Source of the DNA: Candidatus Zhuqueibacterota bacterium
GTDB taxonomy: Bacteria > Zhuqueibacterota > Zhuqueibacteria > Residuimicrobiales > Residuimicrobiaceae
Length of the DNA: 13,467 nucleotides
NCBI GenBank assembly: GCA_016934435.1
Contig: JAFGSU010000445.1
Span: 1 to 13,467 of the forward strand
Direction: 5' to 3'
Both the position numbers and the translations under genes were made by a program. The notes below the pieces were generated by a model. That model had not been told where the DNA came from. It worked only from the letters and a program-made list of their open reading frames with translations, and did not search any database. Each line of letters starts with the position of its first letter. Within the stretch, counting starts at the first letter, position 1. Below, piece after piece: positions 6,842 through 13,467 of this stretch.

Positions 6842-9427
6842 TCATCTCGTCAGCAGTAATTTTTTCACTTCCATGCGGTTGCCGACCTGCAGCCGGTACA
6901 GGTAAACACCGCTGGGCAGGAGCCTTCCACGCCTGTCTTCACCTCGCCATGGAACGGCATGCGTTCCTGCATCCTGCTGTTCATTCACCAGGACCATTAC
7001 CTCCTCGCCGGTGAGGTTGAAAATCCTCACCTGCACGTGTGCAGGAGCTGCCAGCAGATAGGAGATCATGGTACCCTGGTTGAACGGATTGGGATAGTTC
7101 TGGCTCAGCTGCCATGTGGTCGCCACCATGGGCCGTTCTTCGCGCTCTACCCCTGTTGGTAACGAATTGCTGAATTCCGAAGTATTGCCCGCTGAATCGG
7201 TGACCGTAACGGTGACGTACGGCCCCAGGATGGTTTTCGCGATGAGGAAATTGCCGCTGGTGCGCGATGTGATGCGATATTGAAATATTCCGCCTTCATC
7301 CTCCTGGTCGGCAAAAATTTCGACAGTACTGTTGGGATAAGTCGTACCAGTCACTTTTGCCGTCGTAACCTCTAAAAGCGTGGGAGGCGTCAGCTCCCTG
7401 TTGCCGCCCTCCAGCGTATGAATACCTTTGCCGTTGTTTTTTGTGATCGAATTTTCCGTGATGGTGTTGTTCAGCGTTGAATCGTGCTGTACACGCACGC
7501 CGTCGCCGCCATTGAAGGCGATAATGTTTCCCGGACCGATGGTATTATTGCTCGAACCATGTTCGAGAATAATGCCGCTTTTGTTATTGCCTAATTGTGC
7601 GGTGCTACTTCCGTCCGTCCCGATGAAATTTCCCGATATCGTATTATGGGAGCTGCGGCGAATACAGATTCCCGCTGCGCTGTTGCCACCTATTATATTT
7701 TGTTGCCCGATTTCATTGTTGCCGATTCGATTATGCTCTCCTCCCACAATGCAAATACCGTGCAATCCGTTCGCCAACACGTCGCTATAAGTGCTGTTGA
7801 GGCCGATGACATTGGCATACATGCTGTTGTACATGCCGTCTTTAATCAGAATGCCGCAGCCGTAATAACTGGGCTCGTAGGAAGAGCTCGTCGCTGAAAT
7901 GAGATTGCCCTCACCGACCGATTTGCCGCCGATGATATTGTTGTTCGATCCCTGGAGAATCATGATGCCGGCATAGGCGTTTGGTATCGGATTTTTTCCG
8001 GTTCTATCGGTGCCGATAAAATTGCAATATATTGTATTATTGTGGGTATCGGAAGACATAAGGAGGACACCAGCATAATTATTGCCGCTGATGACATTTC
8101 CCTTTCTATCGAATCCAATTTTATTAAATCGCGCCCCCCATTTGATCTCCACACCGGTCAGGTTGGGTACGGCGGCAGTGGCATCGGCATTGGTTCCCAG
8201 GTAATTCTGATAGATATAATTGCCGCTTCCTCCCGTTCCCGTAATCATGATGGCGGCATCAAAACCGTTGATCGCAAATCCCTTGATTCTGTTTTTGCCG
8301 GAGGTGATGTGAAAACAGGTGCCAGAAATCAGCGAACCGTTAATGACGATTTCTACGCCGTCGCTATTGGTTTTGCCCTGGTTCTGTGACTGAGATGTGC
8401 CGTCGATAAAAACGGGCCCGTTGTTCAATTCGGGTAATTGACTCTGAGGACGAATGGTCCAGACGCCTTCAACCACATCGTAGGCGCTGTCTGATTTGGG
8501 GATATTAAAGGTGATAGTGTCGATATCCGCCTCCACCATAGCGTCCAGAATGGCCTGGCGCAGGGAACCGGGGCCTGAATCGCGAGTATTGGTGACAACC
8601 AGCTGTTTGGTCACCGGCGGCTGCTCCATCTGGATGAATTCCACCGTATTGCCGATAAAATTGGGCACCGCCAGCACGTACTGATGCTTGTTATAGAAAA
8701 TATCAGCCGGCGCCTGGTGGCCGCTGGAAACCAATTCCGGCGGCTGGGTAAAGTTTTTATCGTATCGATAGACGGAATTACTGCCTTCGGATGATATGTA
8801 TATTCTACCTTCATTATCCTCCGTGATGCCGTCCAGCTTGGAGAATAAAGTATTCACCACGGTTGATTGAGACGCATCCGACAGTTTGACGGCCGTGATA
8901 GGCGAATTGGCAATGTAATGGCATACCAGCAGTCGAACATTGACCGGATCGAACCAAACGCCGTTGGGCGAAGAGAGTCCGCTGACAAAAACGGCCGAAC
9001 TCTGAAAAGGCGGATTCAGTTTAAATATTTTGCCGGCCACGGTATCGCTGATGTATAAAATACCCGATTGATCCGACGTTATATCGTTCAAAAAAGTCTG
9101 ACCGGCAAGGGGAAGAGTCTGAAGTTTGCTACCGGTGGCAAGATCATATTCGATCACTCCCGCATTTGCAGCAGCATAGAGCTTGTCGGCGAAAATGTAC
9201 AATCCGCGGATGGATTCCTGGTCGCTGGCATAAATGCTCTGTTGCCCTGTAGCCGAGATAGCGATGATTTTGCCGTCGCCGGTGTTGGATACCAGATAAC
9301 GGTCTCTGTCGGCATCATAGACGACACTTTCAGGATTATTCAGATAATTTTGTGCCGTTACCGCATACGCCATCATTAGCACAAACAACAACATCATCGT
9401 GCAATACTGTTTCTTCCCTGTTTTCAT
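6842..9427 (-). CDS. Secreted propeller plus right-handed beta-helix protein with T9SS sorting domain
   Basis: An 861-residue exported protein. Residues 1-25 form a signal peptide (core MMLLFVLMMAYAVTA). Residues 27-265 look like an NHL/SMP-30-type beta-propeller, with repeated units such as GILYISDTVAGKIFKL and GRIYISSEGSNSVYRYD. TNTRDSGPGSLRQAI (279-293) is the typical entry motif of many large secreted beta-helix proteins. Residues about 300-675 are a right-handed parallel beta-helix, with recurring turns such as NNTIYCNFIGTD, HNTISGNFIGTD and NNIIGG. Residues about 680-757 form an Ig-like segment ending VTDSAGNTSEFSN. The T9SS sorting domain covers about 772-861, with QNYPNPFNQ at 776-784, and ends KKLLLTR. 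The start is supported by AAAGGAG, in minus-strand sense, at 9434-9440. Beta-helices of this kind often bind or cut polysaccharides, but I see no defined lyase or hydrolase catalytic set, so a structural or adhesin-like role is equally possible. Its left neighbour converges; its right neighbour diverges. Confidence 0.91.
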   Translation of the reverse strand: MKTGKKQYCTMMLLFVLMMAYAVTAQNYLNNPESVVYDADRDRYLVSNTGDGKIIAISATGQQSIYASDQESIRGLYIFADKLYAAANAGVIEYDLATGSKLQTLPLAGQTFLNDITSDQSGILYISDTVAGKIFKLNPPFQSSAVFVSGLSSPNGVWFDPVNVRLLVCHYIANSPITAVKLSDASQSTVVNTLFSKLDGITEDNEGRIYISSEGSNSVYRYDKNFTQPPELVSSGHQAPADIFYNKHQYVLAVPNFIGNTVEFIQMEQPPVTKQLVVTNTRDSGPGSLRQAILDAMVEADIDTITFNIPKSDSAYDVVEGVWTIRPQSQLPELNNGPVFIDGTSQSQNQGKTNSDGVEIVINGSLISGTCFHITSGKNRIKGFAINGFDAAIMITGTGGSGNYIYQNYLGTNADATAAVPNLTGVEIKWGARFNKIGFDRKGNVISGNNYAGVLLMSSDTHNNTIYCNFIGTDRTGKNPIPNAYAGIMILQGSNNNIIGGKSVGEGNLISATSSSYEPSYYGCGILIKDGMYNSMYANVIGLNSTYSDVLANGLHGICIVGGEHNRIGNNEIGQQNIIGGNSAAGICIRRSSHNTISGNFIGTDGSSTAQLGNNKSGIILEHGSSNNTIGPGNIIAFNGGDGVRVQHDSTLNNTITENSITKNNGKGIHTLEGGNRELTPPTLLEVTTAKVTGTTYPNSTVEIFADQEDEGGIFQYRITSRTSGNFLIAKTILGPYVTVTVTDSAGNTSEFSNSLPTGVEREERPMVATTWQLSQNYPNPFNQGTMISYLLAAPAHVQVRIFNLTGEEVMVLVNEQQDAGTHAVPWRGEDRRGRLLPSGVYLYRLQVGNRMEVKKLLLTR

Positions 9428-9436
9428 TTCCGACTC

Positions 9437-9448
9437 CTTTTATAAAAG
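9437..9448. repeat. 12-base perfect palindrome overlapping the beta-helix gene RBS
   Basis: CTTTTATAAAAG is its own reverse complement. On the minus strand its right arm supplies the AAAG of the ribosome binding site AAAGGAG of the beta-helix gene. The same 12 bases occur at 8-19, near the left end of the window. It could bind a dimeric regulator or form a small hairpin at the ribosome binding site, but AT-rich palindromes arise easily by chance. Confidence 0.45.
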
Positions 9449-9461
9449 ATTTGTTGCCATT

Positions 9462-9467
9462 ATTATA
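9462..9467 (-). promoter_or_regulatory. Candidate -10 box for the beta-helix protein gene
   Basis: On the minus strand this reads TATAAT, a perfect -10 consensus, about 35 bases upstream of the start codon. No acceptable -35 box stands at 16-18 bases: the sequence there is GCATCT, and the nearest TTG-type hexamer (TTGTCC) is only 12 bases away. Either an activator is needed, this lineage uses other -35 rules, or the match is chance. Confidence 0.2.
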
Positions 9468-9735
9468 GCCGGATTATCAGGACAAGATGCGCTTTATCTA
9501 AAGGGCTATTTGAATCCAATATTAATAAATCAAATATCAAAAAGCAACAGTTAAATGAACCAAATTCATATCCTATATCGATCTAGTCGGTGGCGGTCCG
9601 CATATCACACAAGATGATTTTCACATTATGCCTGATCGCACAAACCCGCCTGACTCGCGCAGCATACCACTCATATTTAGCTTGCTTTGATCAAGAGATT
9701 TGCTTATTTTCTAAATTATATTGAGTACATTGATT

Positions 9736-9787
9736 CAGGGTAGACAACCGAAAATGTTGTAAAAAACGGTGAAAACAACCAGCCCTG
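9736..9787. repeat. Nested, mutually exclusive inverted repeats upstream of the signalling operon
   Basis: CAGGG (9736-9740) can pair with CCCTG (9783-9787). Inside this frame ACAAC (9744-9748) can pair with GTTGT (9756-9760), and the same GTTGT can instead pair with ACAAC (9775-9779). ACAACC is a direct repeat at 9744-9749 and 9775-9780. The element lies 115-166 bases before the lipoprotein start. The stems are only five bases long, so an operator or switching leader is possible but weakly supported. Confidence 0.25.
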
Positions 9788-9901
9788 TAGATATTTTCGA
9801 CCTGTACGGCATGGCAATCAATTTTTTGGTTGATCAGAGCGAAAGATTACATGTCCTTATGATTTTTCAGATGGAATAAGAGAGGATGCGCGGCACTTTT
9901 A

Positions 9902-11170
9902 ATGAAACCACCAGCAGCACAAATTCGTATTATATTTGGAGTTATTGCGGCATTGATTTTTTTCCAATGCTCTGAACGCGATCGCAGTAATCCGCTGGAT
10001 CCGCGCAATCCGGAGACGCACGGCCGGCCCACGGGATTAGCCGCCTTTTCGATGGAAAAACGGGTGCAACTCAGATGGGATCCGATCAACTTTAAAGATC
10101 TTGAAGCCATTCACATCTATCGACGCGCGGGTGAGGACAGTACCTATGACCATATCGCTGACACACTGGGCACGACGTATACCGACCAATCAGTCGAGTA
10201 TGGCTTGCGTTATGAATATTACATCACGGCTCAGGCTGGTGGGTATGAGACCGGCCCTTCCAATGTGGCGCACAGTACACCGGGCCCAACGTATACCTGG
10301 GTTTCCGATTATCAGGCCGGCAGCGTCATCTGTTTGACGCATGATCTGGAAGCCGAAGTGACCCGCTATGGTCTGCTTTATTACCCCCAGACCCTCGGCG
10401 TGAGTCCGGCTGAAAGGGCGGTATGGGTGTCGGTGAGATACGAAGAGCAGGTGTTCAAGATCAATCAGAGCGGTCAGATGATAGCTGCGGTGCCCAACAT
10501 GGATAACGTCACCGATCTCGCCGTGAACACCAACACCCGCGATGTCTGGATTGCGCAAGATGATCCCGGCCGTCTGACGCGCGTCGATTCTTACGGGGCG
10601 ATACGAGCCAGCACAGTTACAGAGGGAACGCCTGTCGCCCTGGTTGTTCCCAATGCGTCAACCCTATGCTGGATGGTGGATGGGGAGGATCGATTATTAA
10701 AAGCCTATAATACGGCAGGGCAACGATTCTTTGTAGCCGAAACACCCCTGCAAAACCCGATGGATATCGTCTATGCTTCTCATAGTCGTACGCTGTGGGT
10801 CGCGGACAGCTCATCCATTGTCCAGTTTGATCTGTCCGGCGCGCGCACAGGGCTTGTGGTCGGATCATTTTACTATGTGTCCATGCTGGCCTATGATAAT
10901 ACCCACAGGTGCCTGTGGGCTGTGGACCTGGAGCAGTGGGGCGTTCCGGCAAAACTGATCAAGCTGGATGAGAACGGCACCCGATTATTCACGCTGGAAG
11001 TGTTCTCATACCCCGTTGCTTTGGCTGCAAATGAGTATGATGGTTCGTGTCTGGTGGGAGATTCTGGTTATGATCATTACGGCTTATTCCGAGTCGCTTC
11101 GGATGGGACCGCCGTCGATCAGATCGGTCAATTTTATTTACCGATTTCTATTGCGATAGAATATCACTAA
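9902..11170 (+). CDS. Lipoprotein with FN3-like domain and beta-propeller-like domain
   Basis: A 422-residue exported lipoprotein and first gene of the signalling operon. Residues 1-22 are a signal sequence (basic R9, core IIFGVIAALIFF) ending at Cys23. The lipobox FFQC is atypical, but the sequence just after the cysteine (SERDRSNPLDPRNPE) is the polar linker with NPLDP motif common in lipoproteins of Calditrichota- and KSB1-like bacteria. Residues about 42-127 resemble a fibronectin type III domain (LRWDP, IHIYRRAG, YEYYITA). Residues about 130-422 carry repeated blade-like units such as AVWVSVRYEEQVFKI, DVWIAQDDPGRLTRVD and TLWVADSSSIVQFD, which suggests a six- or seven-bladed propeller. 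The ATG at 9902 has no close Shine-Dalgarno sequence (AGAGAGGA ends about 15 bases away), but no other ATG, GTG or TTG in frame lies between it and the upstream stop at 9860. Its stop overlaps the next start (TAATG), so the two are probably translated together. No T9SS sorting domain. A sensor role is inferred from context. Confidence 0.85.
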   Translation: MKPPAAQIRIIFGVIAALIFFQCSERDRSNPLDPRNPETHGRPTGLAAFSMEKRVQLRWDPINFKDLEAIHIYRRAGEDSTYDHIADTLGTTYTDQSVEYGLRYEYYITAQAGGYETGPSNVAHSTPGPTYTWVSDYQAGSVICLTHDLEAEVTRYGLLYYPQTLGVSPAERAVWVSVRYEEQVFKINQSGQMIAAVPNMDNVTDLAVNTNTRDVWIAQDDPGRLTRVDSYGAIRASTVTEGTPVALVVPNASTLCWMVDGEDRLLKAYNTAGQRFFVAETPLQNPMDIVYASHSRTLWVADSSSIVQFDLSGARTGLVVGSFYYVSMLAYDNTHRCLWAVDLEQWGVPAKLIKLDENGTRLFTLEVFSYPVALAANEYDGSCLVGDSGYDHYGLFRVASDGTAVDQIGQFYLPISIAIEYH

Positions 11171-13272
11171 TGTTAAAAGTAAAAATTAAAAGTATCAGCA
11201 GTATTTCATTGTTATTGCCGCTCGGACTGTTATTGGGTGCGATTGTGCTGGATATGAATGTGATATCCGGCCTGCTCGCTGCCGATGACATTCGCTTCAC
11301 TCGGGAAGGATTCATCATCCTGAGTATGGTGCTGTCGTTGCCGATTATTTATAAACAAAAATGGGCTTCCGATCGCAATGTGCTCCGTGGCCTGCGCTCA
11401 CTTTTTGTCCTGGTGATTTTTGCCTATTTGCTGCTGCTTATTTCGGATTTAAACGTGATAGCCGGTCAGGTAAAAACCAACGGCAGCCTGTCTCTGTATA
11501 ACAGCGTGCCCGGTTACGTCGTTGTGGTCGCCTGGGCGTTATTTTCAAGTATATTCGTCCTCGTTGTGCTTGGCACCCTGCGCAATCTGATTTTCATCAA
11601 GCAGAAGAAAAATACGGCGCTGAACTTTTTACTGTTGATGTTGGCGATGATCCTGTATGCGATTATGAGCATATTTCATTTCGATGATACAGTTAGTCGT
11701 TTTACCTACGGCATCGGTAACGGTACTGTTGGGCATGTTGTGTTGTTTCTGCTCATCAATCTGATGGTTATCAATTCGTTCCGGGTGTCGTGGCTGAATT
11801 ACTTGAATAAAAAGCAAAAGTTGGCTACATTCTGGGGCGGTCTGATACTGGTGCCGATACAATGGCTGCTGCATTTCCGCTTCCATGAGAATAATCCGGC
11901 CGCCGTTTTCAGTCCGGTTCTGGGACGATTTGTGGATATGGGCCTCTTGTTTTTGTCCATCTATCTCTCGGTTGTATTTATCGCATTGATTTTTCACCTG
12001 CCCACGGCACAGGTTTATGATCGCAAAATGCGGCAGATTTCATCTTTACATAATCTCAGTCGCGCCGTAAGTTCTGAATTCAATTTTAGCAAGCTGGTAG
12101 AAACCATCGTGCGCCTGGCGCGAGAAGTGACCGAGGCCGATGCGTGCTGGCTTGAGTTGATGGATCCGGGCAACCAGAACTGGAAATTGGCTGCCTCCTA
12201 CAATTTAACCGAATACGATAAAAGCCATCTCAATCACGATGGCCAGGATCGGCTTTCGCAATGGCTCATCCAGCATAAAGAGCCGCTACTGGTGAATCAT
12301 GTATCTAAAAGTCCGTTTAAACTGCCGATTTTGCTCTGGAAAAGCGATATCCAATCCCTGTTGGCTGCCCCTCTTGTGACTACCGACAAGCTGCTGGGTT
12401 GTCTTTTTGTGGGTAAGCGGATGGAATTTAGTTTTGAGCAGGACGATGTCGATACCCTGCGCGCCTTCAGCGAGCAGGCCGTCATTGCCATAGAAAATGC
12501 CAGATTGGTGCAGGAATCTCTGGTCAAAGAAAGACTCGAACAGGAGTTGCGCATCGCGCATCAGGCGCAAATGAAATTGCTGCCGAAAGAAATGCCGCCC
12601 CTGGACGATGCCGCACTGGATGCCGTCTGCATAACGGCCAATGAAGTAGGCGGGGACTACTATGATTTTTTCCCCTTGAGCCATTCCCGGCTTGGCATTG
12701 TGGTCGCCGACGTCTCCGGCAAGGGTCCCTCCGCCGCGTTCATCATGGCGGAATTGAAGGGCATCATGGAAGCCTTTGCACAGAACCATTCTTCGCCCAA
12801 AAACCTGTTAATTGCCGCCAATGACATTTTGTTCAATAATTTGGAACGCGACACCTTTGTCAGCCTTGTTTATGGCATTTTCGACCAGAGCGAACGCAGT
12901 TTTACCTTCTGCCGTGCCGGCCATACGCCCGTCCTGCTGGCAAAGGAAAATGCCGCCGAGATCAAGACCATGGAACCATTCGGCATGGGTCTGGGGCTCG
13001 ACAACAGCGAATTGTTCGCCGATTCATTGGAACAGGTCACTGTCCAGTTGCAAAATAAAGATACGCTGTTATTCTACACCGACGGCGTCATCGAGGCAAG
13101 AAATAGTAAGGGGGAAGAATATGGAGAAACCAGATTGAATCAAATCTTTTTAAATTACCACGCATCATCTATTCAGGTACTAAAGCAGAAGCTCATTGAT
13201 GATATCAAAGGGTTTGTCAGTTCCGTGAAACCACACGACGATTTAACATTTGTGATCCTGAAAATGCAATGA
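11170..13272 (+). CDS. Membrane-bound SpoIIE/RsbU-type PP2C serine phosphatase with GAF domain
   Basis: A 700-residue regulator of a partner-switching pathway. Residues 1-280 hold about eight membrane helices (about 10-34, 45-63, 76-98, 115-139, 150-170, 184-206, 218-236, 254-277); I do not recognise this as a named sensor domain. A GAF domain follows (about 290-445). A helical linker (about 440-475, with NARLVQESLVKERLEQEL and QMKLLPKEMPP) leads into the PP2C domain. The metal-binding acidic residues typical of the family are present: GGDYYDF (Asp496), VADVSGKG (Asp514), YTDGVIEA (Asp638) and PHDDLTFV (Asp690/691). It should therefore be active in removing phosphate from a Ser or Thr of a STAS protein, and the next gene encodes one. 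It starts one base inside the stop codon of the lipoprotein gene and has no strong ribosome binding site of its own, so translational coupling is likely. A signal could enter through the membrane domain, the GAF domain or the lipoprotein. Confidence 0.93.
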   Translation: MLKVKIKSISSISLLLPLGLLLGAIVLDMNVISGLLAADDIRFTREGFIILSMVLSLPIIYKQKWASDRNVLRGLRSLFVLVIFAYLLLLISDLNVIAGQVKTNGSLSLYNSVPGYVVVVAWALFSSIFVLVVLGTLRNLIFIKQKKNTALNFLLLMLAMILYAIMSIFHFDDTVSRFTYGIGNGTVGHVVLFLLINLMVINSFRVSWLNYLNKKQKLATFWGGLILVPIQWLLHFRFHENNPAAVFSPVLGRFVDMGLLFLSIYLSVVFIALIFHLPTAQVYDRKMRQISSLHNLSRAVSSEFNFSKLVETIVRLAREVTEADACWLELMDPGNQNWKLAASYNLTEYDKSHLNHDGQDRLSQWLIQHKEPLLVNHVSKSPFKLPILLWKSDIQSLLAAPLVTTDKLLGCLFVGKRMEFSFEQDDVDTLRAFSEQAVIAIENARLVQESLVKERLEQELRIAHQAQMKLLPKEMPPLDDAALDAVCITANEVGGDYYDFFPLSHSRLGIVVADVSGKGPSAAFIMAELKGIMEAFAQNHSSPKNLLIAANDILFNNLERDTFVSLVYGIFDQSERSFTFCRAGHTPVLLAKENAAEIKTMEPFGMGLGLDNSELFADSLEQVTVQLQNKDTLLFYTDGVIEARNSKGEEYGETRLNQIFLNYHASSIQVLKQKLIDDIKGFVSSVKPHDDLTFVILKMQ

Positions 13273-13308
13273 ATAGTTTTTAACATATAGGTCAATGGAG
13301 GAATTTGG

Positions 13309-13467
13309 ATGGAAAACTTTAATGTTACTCGAAGCGATAGCGGGACCCATTCGGTATTGAAAATAGGTGGATTTTTAGACGCACATACTGCACCGGCGCT
13401 TGAAGATGCAATCCAGAAATTGATCGACGAAGGTCGCGTTAATATCCTGGTGGATTTTCAAGAGCTG
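13309..13467 (+). CDS. STAS-domain anti-sigma-factor antagonist (RsbV/SpoIIAA type), cut at 3' edge
   Basis: The first 53 codons are visible; the frame is open to the end of the window. The start has a strong ribosome binding site, GGAGG at 13297-13301, seven bases before the ATG and 36 bases after the phosphatase stop. The protein begins MENFNVTRSDSGTHSVLKIG and continues GFLDAHTAPALEDAIQKLID, then NILVDFQEL. This is the usual STAS pattern: a first strand, the G-x-L-D-x-x-[TS]-x-x-x-L helix start, and a strand ending L-V-D. The phosphorylatable serine in the D-S-[ST]-G-L motif would lie just past the edge, so the key residue cannot be checked. In known systems the dephosphorylated STAS protein binds and inhibits an RsbW-type kinase/anti-sigma factor and so frees the sigma factor or other target. 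Confidence 0.88.
   Translation, partial: MENFNVTRSDSGTHSVLKIGGFLDAHTAPALEDAIQKLIDEGRVNILVDFQEL

Larger units (their letters stand above)
9428..9901. other. Divergent intergenic region, likely two-way regulatory, no gene
   Basis: 474 bases, largely AT-rich, between the divergent beta-helix gene and lipoprotein operon. Six frames show no credible gene: the open frames are short and lack a ribosome binding site or recognisable domain. It holds the ribosome binding site of the minus-strand gene inside a 12-base palindrome (9437-9448), a TATAAT box on the minus strand (9462-9467), and nested inverted repeats at 9736-9787. I find no good -35/-10 pair for the plus strand. Promoters for both directions must lie here or inside the flanking genes. 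Confidence 0.5.

Noticed and set aside
9663..9725. A promoter for the lipoprotein operon around TTGATC (9687) and TAAATT (9712)
   Set aside because: The 19-base spacer and poor hexamers give no better match than expected in AT-rich DNA.

Overview
The window looks like a chromosomal stretch from a Gram-negative bacterium of the FCB superphylum. Three large secreted proteins end in the C-terminal type IX secretion (T9SS type A / FlgD-like) sorting domain with the hallmark QNYPNPFN motif. A lipoprotein also carries the 'NPLDPRNP' linker after its acylated cysteine, as often seen in Calditrichota, KSB1 and Ignavibacteria-type genomes. The lineage within the FCB group is an inference from protein style. 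No rRNA, tRNA, transposase, phage gene or CRISPR array is visible.

Left part (1-6676, plus strand): a 252-base leader without a convincing gene, then a 981-residue papain-family (C1A) cysteine protease with two jelly-roll-like modules and a sorting domain (253-3198). Next comes a secreted protein of about 16 SBBP-type beta-propeller repeats with a sorting domain (3311-6181), then a 129-residue four-helix membrane protein of unknown function (6287-6676). Each of the three genes has its own Shine-Dalgarno sequence, and the gaps are 105-112 bases, so co-transcription is possible but not shown.

Middle (6842-9427, minus strand): an 861-residue secreted protein joining an NHL/SMP-30-like propeller, a right-handed parallel beta-helix, an Ig-like segment and a sorting domain. 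It converges on the 129-residue gene. A 474-base gene-free region (9428-9901) separates it from the divergent operon on its right and probably holds the promoters for both directions.

Right part (9902-13467, plus strand): a tight signalling operon. A lipoprotein with an FN3-like domain and a propeller-like domain overlaps by one base (TAATG) with a 700-residue protein made of an eight-helix membrane domain, a GAF domain and a SpoIIE/RsbU-type PP2C phosphatase. A STAS-domain anti-sigma-factor antagonist follows and is cut by the window edge. This is the phosphatase and antagonist half of a partner-switching system; the matching RsbW-type kinase is not in the window. The best candidate for something undescribed is the coupling of an exported propeller lipoprotein to this phosphatase: an envelope sensor feeding a partner switch. 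That role is a hypothesis from gene order and domain content.
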